Source of the DNA: Pseudarthrobacter polychromogenes
GTDB lineage: Bacteria; Actinomycetota; Actinomycetes; Actinomycetales; Micrococcaceae
Direction of reading: 5' to 3'
NCBI RefSeq assembly: GCF_014644495.1
Contig: NZ_BMKU01000008.1
Coordinates: 62,001 to 126,000 of the forward strand
DNA: 64,000 nucleotides
Part shown: positions 1 to 9,289 of the stretch, piece by piece
Layout: every line of letters starts with the position of its first letter
Position numbering within the stretch: position 1 is the stretch's first letter
Notes under the pieces: model-generated
What the model saw: only the letters and a program-made list of their open reading frames with translations
What the model was told of the DNA's origin: nothing
Database searches by the model: none
Program-made: the position numbers and the translations under genes

Positions 1-469
1 GGAACGGTGCTGGCAGCGGCCGGGACACTCCGTCCACGGAAACCTGCCGTTCCTCCATGGCCTCGAGCAGGGATGCCTGCGTTTTGGGCGGCGTCCGGTT
101 GATTTCGTCTGCCAGCAGGATGTTGGTGAACACCGGCCCTTCACGGAACGTGAATTCGGAGGTGTGGGAGTCGTAGACCAGGGATCCCGTGACGTCTCCG
201 GGCATGAGGTCCGGGGTGAACTGCACGCGCTTCGTGTCCAGGCTCAGGGCCGCAGACAAGGCACGCACCAGCAGCGTTTTGGCGACGCCCGGAACCCCCT
301 CCAGAAGCACGTGGCCCTGGGAAAGGAGTGCAATCAGCAGTCCCGTGACGGTGGCGTCCTGCCCCACGACGGCCTTGGCCACCTCGTGCCGCACGTCCAG
401 AAGGGCCTGCCGGGCGGAATCATGATCCATGTGGTCCAGGACCCGGGGGCTGCTGCCTTGCTCGCTCAT
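1..469 (-). CDS. MoxR-family AAA+ ATPase (N-terminal 156 residues, cut by window edge)
   Basis: The reading frame starts at the ATG at 467-469 and runs off the left edge. The visible part has the MoxR layout: a short N-terminal helix region, a GVPGVAKT Walker A near residues 58-65, and a LLADEINRTPPKTQ Walker B segment near 129-142, followed by the conserved LLEAMEE helix. MoxR ATPases act as cytoplasmic chaperones, often for membrane or VWA-domain partner proteins. The start codon overlaps the stop of the DUF4350 gene (ATGA), so it is translationally coupled to it and is the fourth gene of the operon. In related actinobacteria a DUF58 gene usually follows, which would lie outside this window. 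Family assignment is secure; the substrate is unknown. Confidence 0.93.
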   Translation of the reverse strand, partial: MSEQGSSPRVLDHMDHDSARQALLDVRHEVAKAVVGQDATVTGLLIALLSQGHVLLEGVPGVAKTLLVRALSAALSLDTKRVQFTPDLMPGDVTGSLVYDSHTSEFTFREGPVFTNILLADEINRTPPKTQASLLEAMEERQVSVDGVSRPLPAPF

Positions 470-1659
470 CGGCTCTTGACTTCTTTCTCTAGGGTGTCCA
501 GCTCCCGGGACCAGGCCACAAGCCTCGCCTCGGTGCCGGGACGTTCGTTGATCAGTTCGCGGAGCTCCGGGGCGGGCTTGCCGAGGAGTTCGGCAGCTGC
601 GTCGATGACCTGGCCGGCGGTGGCCCCTGGCCCGGTCCGCAGATGCCCGGAAAGCCGCACCAGGGTGCCGGCCCGAAGGTTGTCCCTCGCCTGGTCCACG
701 GCGCGGGAGTCCTGATAGAGCCTCGCCCGGCCCTCTGCAGTCTCCGCTGCCTTCACCACAACCGGCAAGGGCTCAAACACCAGCGGGCCCAGGCGCCTGC
801 CGCGCCAGGCTATCGCCGCCACGGCAACCAGGGCGAGCCACGGGCCCAGGAAACGCGCCCAGCCGGGGGCCAGTTCGTCGAGGCTGGCGGGGCTGCCCCC
901 GGTGTCCAGGTCCTCAAGGGTAGGGATGTACCACACAAGGTCAGGAGACGGGCCGAGGGTCCGGATGGCCAGGGCGGCATGCCCCAGGCTGTCCAGCTGT
1001 CCGTTGCTGAAGACGGCGGTGCTGCCCACCACGGTGAGCTGACCATCGCTGCCGACGGCTACCAGCCCTGCGCTGGAGCCGTCCGGCCGGTAGCAGGTCG
1101 TCCCGCCGTCGTACAGGAAGCCGGACTCTCCGGAAACCGTACCTGCGGCCTGCGGGTCAGGCAGGCTGCAGCCGGGATCCAGCACTGGAGACGCTTCCGG
1201 CACAACCCCTGCCTGCCGGATGCCGGCGTCGAGTGCGTCCAGGGTCTGCAGCCGGGGCGATACCACCACCACCCGCTGGGCGGACGCCGCCAGGCTGCGG
1301 AGCCGGGGCCCGTCCAGGAAGCCGTTCCTGTCGTACAGCAGCAGTGTGGGCGAAGAACCGGCCTCCAGTGCTGCCATGGCTGCCCCGTAGTTTCCTGCAT
1401 CGTGGACGGCCACTCCGTGCCGGCCCAGGATCTGCGCCACCGCGCGGGCGCCGTCGGGACCGGCGTTGTGGACCGACATCGGAACGGCGTCCCCCTTGGG
1501 ACTGAGTTGCGCCCAGAGAACCAGGACCAGCGCGGCAGCCACCACGGCGGCACAAGCCACAAAGGCGCGGTGCCGCCGGAGCCACCCAGTCCTGCGGACG
1601 GATGCCTGGTCCGCATAAGTGCCTCCCTGCACCGCAGAAGCCGGAACCGCCCCGGTCAT
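466..1659 (-). CDS. DUF4350 domain-containing membrane protein
   Basis: A 397-residue protein. There is one membrane segment near residues 32-50 (a run of A/V/L before WAQLSPKG) and a second near 270-285 (WLALVAVAAIAW followed by RGRRLGPL). The extracytoplasmic stretch between them fits the DUF4350 domain, and a roughly 100-residue cytoplasmic tail rich in R/E/L follows. Function is not established; genes of this family sit beside MoxR and DUF4129 genes in actinobacteria. The start overlaps the stop of the upstream DUF4129 gene by 4 bp (ATGA) and its own stop overlaps the MoxR start by 4 bp, so the genes form one operon. Domain call is from family resemblance and context. Confidence 0.85.
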   Translation of the reverse strand: MTGAVPASAVQGGTYADQASVRRTGWLRRHRAFVACAAVVAAALVLVLWAQLSPKGDAVPMSVHNAGPDGARAVAQILGRHGVAVHDAGNYGAAMAALEAGSSPTLLLYDRNGFLDGPRLRSLAASAQRVVVVSPRLQTLDALDAGIRQAGVVPEASPVLDPGCSLPDPQAAGTVSGESGFLYDGGTTCYRPDGSSAGLVAVGSDGQLTVVGSTAVFSNGQLDSLGHAALAIRTLGPSPDLVWYIPTLEDLDTGGSPASLDELAPGWARFLGPWLALVAVAAIAWRGRRLGPLVFEPLPVVVKAAETAEGRARLYQDSRAVDQARDNLRAGTLVRLSGHLRTGPGATAGQVIDAAAELLGKPAPELRELINERPGTEARLVAWSRELDTLEKEVKSR

Positions 1660-2333
1660 GGCAGTACCGCCGGGCGCGGTGCCTCATAGTCCTGGTGGCC
1701 CTCGTCCCGATTGCCCGGCCGGCGGACGGGCTTGAGGGCTTCGAGCGCGTCATCCAGGCCGGCCATCGCCCGGTAGTCGCCGGCGTCCGCCGTCCTGTTC
1801 CCGTAGCGGATGGCATCGAACATGCCCGCCGCCCTGTCCAGGCGCTGCCCTGCGGTGCTGAAGGGGAGCGCCAGGTCCCGGGCCACCTCATCGGCTGTCC
1901 GCCCGGGCTGGGGGTCCAGGATGGTGCGGTCCTCGGCAGAGCGGACCAGAGCCCGGAAACGGTCCACGACGGCGTCCCCCCACCTTCCAGCCGCCGCGGA
2001 GGTCTCCGCGCGCTGACGGTAGTCGCCGGCCGCCAGCTCGCCCTCGGGTTCGAACACCTCCTTGACCTGCCGCGCTTTGGGGTTCAGCCGGGGCTTGGCA
2101 ATGATCACCGCGGCAGCGATGATCACGGCGATCACGAGCCCAATGACGGGGCTTGGCACGGTGCTGCCTGCATCCGCGGATCCGTCCAGGGTAGAAAGCC
2201 AGTCCAGGAAGTTCTCCCACAGCGTCTCGACCCATCCCGGGGCAGCGTCACGGTATTCAGGTTGGGAAAGCTCCTCTGCTGCCCAGCGGCGGGCTTCCTC
2301 CGCCCCGGGCAGCACCGGGGGTTCAGCGGCCAT
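1656..2333 (-). CDS. DUF4129 domain-containing membrane protein
   Basis: A 225-residue protein. Residues 1-50 form an acidic, tryptophan-rich N-terminal part (EEARRWAAEELSQPEY), then one membrane segment near 65-80 (VIGLVIAVIIAAAVIIAK). The C-terminal cytoplasmic domain contains WGDAVVDRFRALVRSAEDR and GRTADEVARDL, the typical DUF4129 pattern. I chose the ATG at 2331-2333 rather than an in-frame ATG 36 codons upstream: the earlier start would lie deep inside the preceding gene, while this one overlaps that gene by 11 bp with a GGGGGC stretch just before it. The 3' end overlaps the DUF4350 gene by 4 bp. Biochemical role unknown. Confidence 0.83.
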   Translation of the reverse strand: MAAEPPVLPGAEEARRWAAEELSQPEYRDAAPGWVETLWENFLDWLSTLDGSADAGSTVPSPVIGLVIAVIIAAAVIIAKPRLNPKARQVKEVFEPEGELAAGDYRQRAETSAAAGRWGDAVVDRFRALVRSAEDRTILDPQPGRTADEVARDLALPFSTAGQRLDRAAGMFDAIRYGNRTADAGDYRAMAGLDDALEALKPVRRPGNRDEGHQDYEAPRPAVLP

Positions 2334-3666
2334 CCGGCCATGCCCCCGGCGCAGGCCCGGTGCCGGGGTTCCAGCCACCGGGGTAACCTCCGGGCCGGGC
2401 CGCCGCCTGGCCGCGGCCCGGGATGCCGTCCGGATCCGCACCGGACTCCATCATGCGAAGCAGCGAGATATCGAGTCCGTCCTTGCGCATCCGGAGGTCC
2501 ATGTAGATCAGCGCCATGACAGACGTCTGGAAGGCATAGCCCAGCGCTCCTGCCAGTGCACCGAGGACGGCGGTGATGATGCCGACGGCGACGGCGATGG
2601 ACACGTCCTGCCCGGCGCCCCCATGGGGCGAAAGGAAGCCTGCCATCAGCGGGGCTACAAGGCTCACCGGGATCATGACCACCTGGCTGATGACGCCCAC
2701 CATGATCCCCACCACCACGGTGATTCCAAGGATCCGCCACCAGTTGGCCCGGGTCAGATCCCAGGACCGGCGCAGGGCATCGAATGCGCCCAGTTCCTCA
2801 ACTACTACGGCGGCCGGGGCCACCAGCAGTTTGACGTAGATCCACACGGACAAGGCAACAAAGCCCAGGAACATGGGAATGAGCAACAGGACGCCCATCC
2901 GTTCCATGCTGGCGATCAACGCGACGGCAGCCGCTGCCGGGACGAGGATGGCAACCAGCCCGGCAACCATCAGTAGCGCCGCCAGCCGCATCAGTGCCCC
3001 GACCCGCGGCCTCGCCAGGACCCACATCTGCTTGAAACCGGTAGGGCGGTTAAGGATGGACCGCGCCACCGGCACTACCATGGCTCCCTGCAGGACGGAG
3101 GCGATGAAGATGGTCAGGACGGCAACCAGCACAATGGCGGCAACGAAGCCCAGGCCGAGCGACGTGAGATCGGCGGGGCTGGCGCTCTCCGCCCAGGCTT
3201 CGATGGAGCCCATCGACGTTGCCGTGGCTGCTGTAAGGACAGCCGTCAGGATGGCGGCGAGGGACTGCGCCAGCAGCGAAGCGCCCAGCATGGCTTTGGC
3301 ATTCCGCCTGATGGTCTGGAACGAACCGTCCATGATCTCCCCGAACATCAGGGGGCGCAACGGAACAATGCCCGGTTTGGGCGGAGCGACATATCCTGGC
3401 TGGCCGTACGGGTGGCCCTGGGAGGGATACCCGGGGCTGGGGTACTGAGGGCCCTGCGAGCCCGGATATGACGGACCCGGCTGGCCCCATGGCTGCTGCC
3501 ACGCCGGCGGCCCCCAGGGACGCTGCTGATCCGCCGGCGGCGGCCAGCCTGGCGGCTGCTGCTCCGGGTGGTGCCCTCCCGGGGGCTGGTGCTGCGCTGG
3601 AGTTTGCCCCCAGGCAGGCAGGCCCGGCCCTCCGGGCTCCTCCGCGTCGTAATCCTTTGGTGACAC
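2323..3666 (-). CDS. Multi-pass membrane protein with glycerophosphodiester-phosphodiesterase-type membrane domain
   Basis: A 447-residue protein. The first 90 or so residues are a proline/glutamine/glycine/tryptophan-rich cytoplasmic tail with repeats such as QQPWGQPGPSYPGSQGPQYP. Then comes PLRPLMFGEIMDGSFQTIRRN, the usual entry into this actinobacterial membrane family, and about six hydrophobic segments. I chose the GTG at 3664-3666 because GGGGAAGGAAC lies just upstream; an ATG six codons earlier has no such site. No catalytic domain is present, only the membrane part, so enzymatic activity is not supported. It is the first gene of the MoxR operon and diverges from mtrA across a 181-bp gap. 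Confidence 0.8.
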   Translation of the reverse strand: MSPKDYDAEEPGGPGLPAWGQTPAQHQPPGGHHPEQQPPGWPPPADQQRPWGPPAWQQPWGQPGPSYPGSQGPQYPSPGYPSQGHPYGQPGYVAPPKPGIVPLRPLMFGEIMDGSFQTIRRNAKAMLGASLLAQSLAAILTAVLTAATATSMGSIEAWAESASPADLTSLGLGFVAAIVLVAVLTIFIASVLQGAMVVPVARSILNRPTGFKQMWVLARPRVGALMRLAALLMVAGLVAILVPAAAAVALIASMERMGVLLLIPMFLGFVALSVWIYVKLLVAPAAVVVEELGAFDALRRSWDLTRANWWRILGITVVVGIMVGVISQVVMIPVSLVAPLMAGFLSPHGGAGQDVSIAVAVGIITAVLGALAGALGYAFQTSVMALIYMDLRMRKDGLDISLLRMMESGADPDGIPGRGQAAARPGGYPGGWNPGTGPAPGAWPDGR

Positions 3667-3718
3667 GATGTTCCTTCCCCCCATCCAGTCCGCCGTCGGC
3701 CTGGCGCCGGCTTCGCAA

Positions 3719-3775
3719 TTCCGGCGTGGCGCTCGAAACGTCCGGCGTGGCACCAGCCTATAGTTCCGGCGTCGG
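3719..3775. promoter_or_regulatory. Divergent intergenic region with three TCCGGCGT repeats and a TATAGT box
   Basis: Between the membrane-protein gene and mtrA lie three direct copies of a TTCCGGCGTSG-like sequence, at 3719-3730, 3740-3751 and 3764-3775. The first two start 21 bp apart, about two helical turns, and a TATAGT hexamer (3759-3764) abuts the third. Read on the minus strand, the overlapping TAGGCT (3755-3760) could serve the opposite gene. This looks like a regulated divergent promoter, but no known operator was recognised and no good -35 box accompanies the hexamers. Confidence 0.35.
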
Positions 3776-3847
3776 GCATCCTAGCGCCCCGCCATGCCGG
3801 AGGGCGCTGAACAGGACAAAGCCATCCTGATAAGGGAATATATAACT

Positions 3848-4522
3848 ATGAAGGCACGCATTCTGGTGGTAGACGATGATGAAGCGCTGGCCGAAATGAT
3901 TGGAATTGTCCTCCGCAATGACGGCTTCGAGCCGGTCTTTTGCGCGGACGGCGCCCAGGCGCTCGACATTTTCCGGTCATCGCGGCCGGACCTGGTTTTG
4001 CTGGACCTCATGCTTCCGGGCGTGGACGGCATCGAGGTCTGCCGGCAGATCCGGGGAGAGTCGGATGTGCCCATCGTCATGCTCACCGCCAAGTCGGACA
4101 CGTCCGACGTCGTCCGCGGACTTGAGTCCGGCGCCGACGATTACGTGCCCAAGCCCTTCAAACCCGCTGAACTGGTGGCGCGCGTCCGCGCCCGGCTCCG
4201 CCCCGGCGACCAGAAGGCGCCGGAAACCCTCCGCATCGCGGACATCACCATCGACGTCGCCGGACACACGGTCAGCCGGGGCAGCGACCGGATTTCGCTG
4301 ACGCCCCTGGAGTTCGACCTCCTGGTGGCCCTGGCACGGAAACCATGGCAGGTGTTCACCCGGGAACTGCTGCTCGAGCAGGTCTGGGGCTACCGTCATG
4401 CTGCTGACACGCGCCTGGTGAACGTCCATGTCCAGCGGCTCCGGTCCAAGATCGAGCAGGATCCGGAAGCTCCGGAAGTCGTGTTGACGGTGCGTGGTGT
4501 CGGCTACAAAGCAGGGGCCTGA
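3848..4522 (+). CDS. mtrA: Two-component response regulator MtrA (OmpR family)
   Basis: A 224-residue protein, the normal MtrA length. The receiver domain covers residues 1-115, with the acidic pocket DDD at 9-11, phospho-acceptor D53 in LLDLMLPG and K102 in PKPF. The winged-helix DNA-binding domain covers about 128-224, with LTPLEFDLLVALARKP and the recognition region TRLVNVHVQRLRSKIE. MtrA is the essential actinobacterial regulator of cell-wall metabolism and cell division genes. I took the ATG at 3848, which begins the conserved MKARILVVDDD; an in-frame ATG 18 codons upstream adds unrelated residues. The 3' end overlaps mtrB by 29 bp, and mtrB and lpqB follow in the classic order. Confidence 0.97.
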   Translation: MKARILVVDDDEALAEMIGIVLRNDGFEPVFCADGAQALDIFRSSRPDLVLLDLMLPGVDGIEVCRQIRGESDVPIVMLTAKSDTSDVVRGLESGADDYVPKPFKPAELVARVRARLRPGDQKAPETLRIADITIDVAGHTVSRGSDRISLTPLEFDLLVALARKPWQVFTRELLLEQVWGYRHAADTRLVNVHVQRLRSKIEQDPEAPEVVLTVRGVGYKAGA

Positions 4523-6407
4523 ACCCGCGGCACAGGACGGTGCGCCCGGTTCGGGCGCGCCCGCTCCCGCGGGCAAGTCCGCCGCCGGACATCCCGGCGG
4601 GTCCGGCCTGCCCCCTGGCCCCGAACACACCGCCGCCGTCAGTGCCCGTCTCCGGGACCTGATGTTCCGCGCCCATCTCTGGCAGCGGCGCGCCCTGATC
4701 GTCAGCCTGCGCGTTGCACGGCTGGTGAGGACCGGATTCCGGCGGTTCCTGCCGGCGCTGCGCTTCATCGGCCGGTCCCTTCACCGGCGGTGGCGCCGGT
4801 CGCTGCAGTTCCGCACCGTCCTCACCACGCTCCTCCTGGCCGTCACCTCGTTCGCGGTTGTGGGCGCCTACCTGTCCAACCAGATCGCCAACAACCTTTT
4901 CCAGGAGCGGCTGGCGCAGGCCGAGTCCGAAACCAGCTACCACGTCAAGCAGGTGCAGGACACGTTCGACGGCGCGCAGGTCACCGACCAGGCCAGCGTC
5001 ATCACCCTGGTGTACGACACCCTCAACGCGGTGGAAGGCCGCGGTTCGGTCATCCAGCGCAGGTACGTCTTTGAGGCCATGCCCGAACAGACGAAGCCCA
5101 GGAACCGCTGGGTCGAATCCCGGGCCTCGGACCAGCTGACGGTCAGCGTCATCCCGCCCGAACTGCGCAAGGCCGTGCAGGAGTCGGGGAAGGACCAGTA
5201 TTGGGCCTCCACCGTCATTCCGGTGGGCACCGAAGACCGCCCCGGCATTGCAGTGGGCAACAAGGTGACGTTTAACGGCACCGTCTACGAGCTGTACCTG
5301 ATCTACGACCTGAACACCGCGCAGCAGACCCTGGACGAGATCCAGAGCGTCCTCTGGGCCGGCGGCGCCGTGCTGGTCCTGCTGATCGGTGCCGTCGCCT
5401 GGTACGTCACCCGCAACGTGGTCAGCCCGGTCAGCCATGCGGCCATGGTGTCGGAGAAACTCGCTGCCGGCCAGCTGCAGGAACGGATGGTTGTCAGGGG
5501 AGAAGACGAAGTTGCGCGCCTGGGTGCATCCTTCAACCACATGGCAGCCAGCCTCCAGGAGCAGATCACCCAGCTGGCAACCCTTTCGCAGATGCAGCAG
5601 CGATTCGTCTCCGACGTCTCCCATGAACTGCGCACACCGCTGACCACAGTCCGGATGGCGGCGGAAGTCCTGTACGACGCGCGCCACGACTTCGACCCCA
5701 TTAACAAGCGCTCCGCCGAGCTGCTCTACAACCAGGTTGAGCGCTTCCAGTCACTGCTGTCGGACCTGCTTGAAATCTCCCGCTTCGATGCCGGTGTGGC
5801 AGTGCTCGACGCCGAAGCGGAAGACATCCTGCAGGTGGTCGCACATGCCATTGAGGGTGCTGCGCCGGTAGCTGCTGAATATGGTTCGGAGATTGTCCTC
5901 AGGGCGCCGGAAGGTGCCGTCATCGTGGAGATGGACGCACGGCGCATCGACAGGATCATGCGGAACCTGATCCTCAACGCCGTGGAGCACGGCGAAGGAA
6001 AGCCCGTCACCGTCACGGTCGCAGCCAGCCAGACCGCCGTCGGGATTGCCGTCCGGGACCACGGAATCGGAATGGCTCCGGCAGAGGCAGCGCGCGTCTT
6101 CGACCGTTTCTGGCGGGCCGACCCCGCCCGCGCCCGCACTACCGGTGGAAGCGGCCTTGGCCTGTCCATCGCCATGGAGGACACCAAGCTGCACAACGGC
6201 TGGCTCCAGGCGTGGGGCAAGAAAGGCAGCGGGGCCAACTTCCGGCTGACGCTGCCCCTGCGCCAGGGGGAAGAAATCGACAAATCGCCGGTCCAGCTCG
6301 AGCCGGAGGACATCGTGATGCCCGGAGAGCCGGGGAACAGCAACATGCTGGTCCTGGGAACAGGCGCCGCGGCCGGAACGGTACCTGCACAGGAGGAGAG
6401 AACATGA
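4494..6407 (+). CDS. mtrB: Sensor histidine kinase MtrB
   Basis: A 637-residue membrane kinase that phosphorylates MtrA. It has a proline/alanine/glycine-rich cytoplasmic N-terminus (1-50), TM1 near 106-127, an extracytoplasmic sensor domain, TM2 near 286-306, a HAMP linker (about 307-358), a HisKA domain with H377 in [11 protein letters not shown], and a HATPase domain with N box [14 protein letters not shown] and the G box GSGLGLSIA. The start used is the GTG at 4494, inside mtrA; the next codon is also GTG, and a later start is possible because the N-terminal extension is poorly conserved in this family. The stop overlaps the lpqB start (ATGA). Confidence 0.95.
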   Translation: MVSATKQGPEPAAQDGAPGSGAPAPAGKSAAGHPGGSGLPPGPEHTAAVSARLRDLMFRAHLWQRRALIVSLRVARLVRTGFRRFLPALRFIGRSLHRRWRRSLQFRTVLTTLLLAVTSFAVVGAYLSNQIANNLFQERLAQAESETSYHVKQVQDTFDGAQVTDQASVITLVYDTLNAVEGRGSVIQRRYVFEAMPEQTKPRNRWVESRASDQLTVSVIPPELRKAVQESGKDQYWASTVIPVGTEDRPGIAVGNKVTFNGTVYELYLIYDLNTAQQTLDEIQSVLWAGGAVLVLLIGAVAWYVTRNVVSPVSHAAMVSEKLAAGQLQERMVVRGEDEVARLGASFNHMAASLQEQITQLATLSQMQQRFVSDVSHELRTPLTTVRMAAEVLYDARHDFDPINKRSAELLYNQVERFQSLLSDLLEISRFDAGVAVLDAEAEDILQVVAHAIEGAAPVAAEYGSEIVLRAPEGAVIVEMDARRIDRIMRNLILNAVEHGEGKPVTVTVAASQTAVGIAVRDHGIGMAPAEAARVFDRFWRADPARARTTGGSGLGLSIAMEDTKLHNGWLQAWGKKGSGANFRLTLPLRQGEEIDKSPVQLEPEDIVMPGEPGNSNMLVLGTGAAAGTVPAQEERT

Positions 6408-8122
6408 CGGGCCATGCCGGCCGACAGGCGAAACTGTCCGCTTCCCTGCTGGTCCTCCTGCTCGTCCTGCTGGCCGGCTGCGCCAGGATTCCCACGTCAG
6501 GGCCGGTGGGCAAGAGCAGCGAGGGCAGCGCAGGGAACCTCAGCGCGCCGGTTTTCCTGCCGGCCGCACCACAGCCGGGCGCCTCACCCGAGACCATCAT
6601 CGATTACTTCTACCGGGCCGGCAGCGGCTACGAAGACGACTACGCGGTGGCGCGACAGTACCTGACGCAGGCATCCTCCGTGTCCTGGAAACCGGATCAG
6701 CGTGCCCTCGTCTACCGGGAAGCGCGGGTGGTGGCAACCGGCACGGAGAACGTCTACAACTACGAGCTGGACGTCGCCTACACGGTGGATGCTGACGGCA
6801 TTGCCACGCAGTCGCCGGAGGGGACGATTGAAAACATCCCGGTGACCGTCACCCAGGTGGACGGTGAGTGGAGGATCTCCGCCATCCCGGACGGCACCGC
6901 CATCGCGGAGGAAACCTTCAAGGTAATCTACGGCGCGTTCCCCATCTACTTCTACGATCCCTCCTTTACGTTCGCGGTCCCGGATGTCCGCTGGTTCATC
7001 AAGAACAAGACGGTCAAAGCGATGACCAGTGCCCTGCTGGCCGGGCCGGCACCCTACCTGCGCGGCGCCGTCGCAAGCGCCTTTCCCTCCGGCATCAAGC
7101 TGGCCCGCGAGTCGGTCCCGGTGGTTTCCGGTGCCGCGCAGGTGGACCTGACGGCCAAGGAACTCATGGAGACGTCGCCGGAGGACCGGCTGCGGATGCA
7201 GATGCAGCTGACGTTGACGTTCCGCAGCCAGCCCGACGTCGTCAACGTCGAGCTGCGCGCCAACCAGGACCTGGTGCGGGTGGAAGACAACGGGTCCGTG
7301 CTTCCGCCGGTGCAGGACAAGAACGTGCCGTCCCGCCAGATTGCCATCAGCGGCAACGACCTGGTGCGCTACGAAAACAACAGGGTTTCACCGCTGCCCG
7401 ATATGCAGCCCGTGTCCTCCCTCAACCCCAGGCTTCCCGCAGAATCTCCCGTGTCGCAGACGGCTGCCTTCCTCAATGAGAGCCGCACCACGCTGTACAG
7501 CATCAGTCCCGGGCAGCCGGCCAGGGCGCTCACCACCAGGAGCACCCTGAGCCGGCCATCCTTCGGGCTCAATGAATGGGTCTGGTCGGCCGGGCCGGGA
7601 GGTTCGGGGGACACCGAAGTGGTGGCTTACCGCCCGGCCGGGATCGCCGAGGGTGCCACCGTACCTTCGGTCACCCTGACGCCGGCCTGGCTGGCCGGCC
7701 GGACAGTCAAAGAGTTCCGGATTTCGAGGGAAGGAGTCCGAGCGCTGGTGATTTCGGAGCAGAACGGTAAGACCCGAGTCCAGGTGACCGGCATTATCCG
7801 CGGCGGCGACGGGACACCCCGGGAGCTGACGCCGCCCATCACCCTGGCAACCGGCAGTGACCCCGACCAGGGCGCGTGGGTCACCGATACGACCATCGCG
7901 GTCATGAAGGGCTCAGCGGCGTCGAACGTCACGCCGGAGCTGCTGTCACTCGCCTCCGGGCAGCCGCAGCAGCTGGCGCCCTGGCCTGGCCTCGTCGCCT
8001 TGAGCGCCGGGAACGGGCCCGAGGACATTTATGCCCAGTCGGCAGAGGGCATCTTCCAACGCCTCGGCAACGGGTGGTCTCCACAGATCAAAGGCCCCAC
8101 CGACCCCTCGTTTCCAGGCTAA
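6404..8122 (+). CDS. lpqB: Lipoprotein LpqB (MtrAB-associated, GerMN domain)
   Basis: A 572-residue secreted lipoprotein. The start ATG follows a strong AGGAGGAG site at 6391-6398 and overlaps the mtrB stop. The signal peptide ends in the lipobox LLAGC near residues 22-26, so it is expected to be membrane-anchored. A GerMN-type domain follows (the stretch with [18 protein letters not shown] and [20 protein letters not shown]), then a C-terminal beta-propeller-like half. In mycobacteria LpqB interacts with the MtrB sensor domain and modulates MtrA phosphorylation; here the identical gene order supports the same role. Confidence 0.95.
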   Translation: MTGHAGRQAKLSASLLVLLLVLLAGCARIPTSGPVGKSSEGSAGNLSAPVFLPAAPQPGASPETIIDYFYRAGSGYEDDYAVARQYLTQASSVSWKPDQRALVYREARVVATGTENVYNYELDVAYTVDADGIATQSPEGTIENIPVTVTQVDGEWRISAIPDGTAIAEETFKVIYGAFPIYFYDPSFTFAVPDVRWFIKNKTVKAMTSALLAGPAPYLRGAVASAFPSGIKLARESVPVVSGAAQVDLTAKELMETSPEDRLRMQMQLTLTFRSQPDVVNVELRANQDLVRVEDNGSVLPPVQDKNVPSRQIAISGNDLVRYENNRVSPLPDMQPVSSLNPRLPAESPVSQTAAFLNESRTTLYSISPGQPARALTTRSTLSRPSFGLNEWVWSAGPGGSGDTEVVAYRPAGIAEGATVPSVTLTPAWLAGRTVKEFRISREGVRALVISEQNGKTRVQVTGIIRGGDGTPRELTPPITLATGSDPDQGAWVTDTTIAVMKGSAASNVTPELLSLASGQPQQLAPWPGLVALSAGNGPEDIYAQSAEGIFQRLGNGWSPQIKGPTDPSFPG

Positions 8123-8161
8123 GAAACCCTCTCCCGGAGGCTTGGTCCTGCAGTCAGGGCT

Positions 8162-8175
8162 TTGTCCACATGTGG
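8162..8175 (+). promoter_or_regulatory. TTGTCCACA box with CCACATGTGG palindrome
   Basis: In the 99-bp gap between lpqB and the comF-like gene, 8162-8170 matches the actinobacterial DnaA-box form TTGTCCACA and runs into the 10-bp palindrome CCACATGTGG (8166-8175). It could be a DnaA or other regulator site upstream of comF; this is sequence resemblance only. Confidence 0.3.
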
Positions 8176-8221
8176 CAGCCGGGTGTTGTGATGGCACCGC
8201 CGCAGGGCGGATAGTCGGGGA

Positions 8222-9145
8222 GTGGCCACCAGAACAGGATCGCGTGACAGGGCAGCAGCACCTGTCCGTCTGGACCCCGATCTCACCCCGCCTCCCGGGT
8301 TCAGCGCCAGGCACCGCGGAGAACACGGCAGCACAGTCTTTGGCATCCTGGAGCAGCTCGCGGGGGCGGCGGCGGACCTGATGTCCCTGGCAGTTCCCGT
8401 GGACTGCGTGTGCTGCGGAGCCGAAGACCGGGCGCTCTGCATCCGGTGCGACCGCCACATCCGGCGGCTCACCGCGGCGCCGTTCCGCGCGGAAAGCGGA
8501 GCCCCCGCGCTGATGGACGTGACGGGGACGGTGCTGCTTCCGGTGGTCGCAGCCGGCGTGTACCGCGAAGAGCTGGCCCAGGCGCTGCTCTCCTTCAAAA
8601 GGCATGGGCAGCACCAGCTCAAGGGAAGCCTGGGACGAGCTCTGGGCGGAGCGGTCCGTGCGGCCACGGAAGGTTCAGGAGAGTTCCTCCTGGTCCCTGT
8701 CCCCACCAGCACCAGGGCGTATCTGAACCGTGGCTTCAGCCCCGTCCATTTGCTCCTGCGCGGCGCGGCAGGACGGCTGCCCGGGCTGGATGTTGCAGAC
8801 GTCCTCACGAAAGCACGCGGGGCAGGGCTGCAGCTGCCCGGCGGGCAAAAAGGCCTCGGCCGGGGTGCCCGGGCACAGCGCGTACGCGGGTCCATGCGGG
8901 TCCGCCGGCGGGTCCGGAGCATCGTCGCCGGACACCCCTGCATCATCGTCGACGACGTGCTGACCACCGGAGCCACGCTGGCTGAAGCAGCCCGGGCACT
9001 CCATGCGGCGGGGGCACAGGTGGCGGGTGCCGTCGTGCTCGCGGCGACACGCCCGCCGGATGCCGATGGCGGCACCGCTGCACCCGCGCAGGCCCGCGGA
9101 TCCTGCCATGACTTAGAAAAAAATAAACCGGGAAAGGATGAATAA
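8222..9145 (+). CDS. ComF-family phosphoribosyltransferase-like protein
   Basis: A 307-residue protein. An N-terminal cysteine cluster near residues 62-80 (CVCCG followed by CIRC) looks like a small zinc-binding domain. The C-terminal half carries the PRPP-loop signature CIIVDDVLTTGATLAEA near 240-256, preceded by LVPVPTSTRAYLNRGFSPVHLL, which is typical of ComF/GntX proteins. These proteins are linked to competence and DNA uptake, but in most actinobacteria the role is undefined. The start is a GTG only a few bases after GGGG, so the exact N-terminus is uncertain; the first 40 residues are not conserved in appearance. Confidence 0.88.
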   Translation: MATRTGSRDRAAAPVRLDPDLTPPPGFSARHRGEHGSTVFGILEQLAGAAADLMSLAVPVDCVCCGAEDRALCIRCDRHIRRLTAAPFRAESGAPALMDVTGTVLLPVVAAGVYREELAQALLSFKRHGQHQLKGSLGRALGGAVRAATEGSGEFLLVPVPTSTRAYLNRGFSPVHLLLRGAAGRLPGLDVADVLTKARGAGLQLPGGQKGLGRGARAQRVRGSMRVRRRVRSIVAGHPCIIVDDVLTTGATLAEAARALHAAGAQVAGAVVLAATRPPDADGGTAAPAQARGSCHDLEKNKPGKDE

Positions 9146-9289
9146 CGGGTGCCTATGAACTAACGTCGGTGGTGGGTACCAAGAACAGAATGTACCTTTC
9201 GATGGCGGCTCGGAGAGGGGCTCGACTGTCAGGCAGATCGGCCCAGGGAAGCGCCGCCGTCGTGTCACCGAAGTCATTTGGAGGGCACC

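Noticed and set aside
643..1689. 348-codon plus-strand ORF opposite the DUF4350 gene
   Set aside because: Shadow frame; the minus-strand gene fits a gapless overlapping operon.
4356..5687. 443-codon minus-strand ORF opposite mtrB
   Set aside because: Antiparallel shadow of mtrB, whose kinase motifs are unambiguous.
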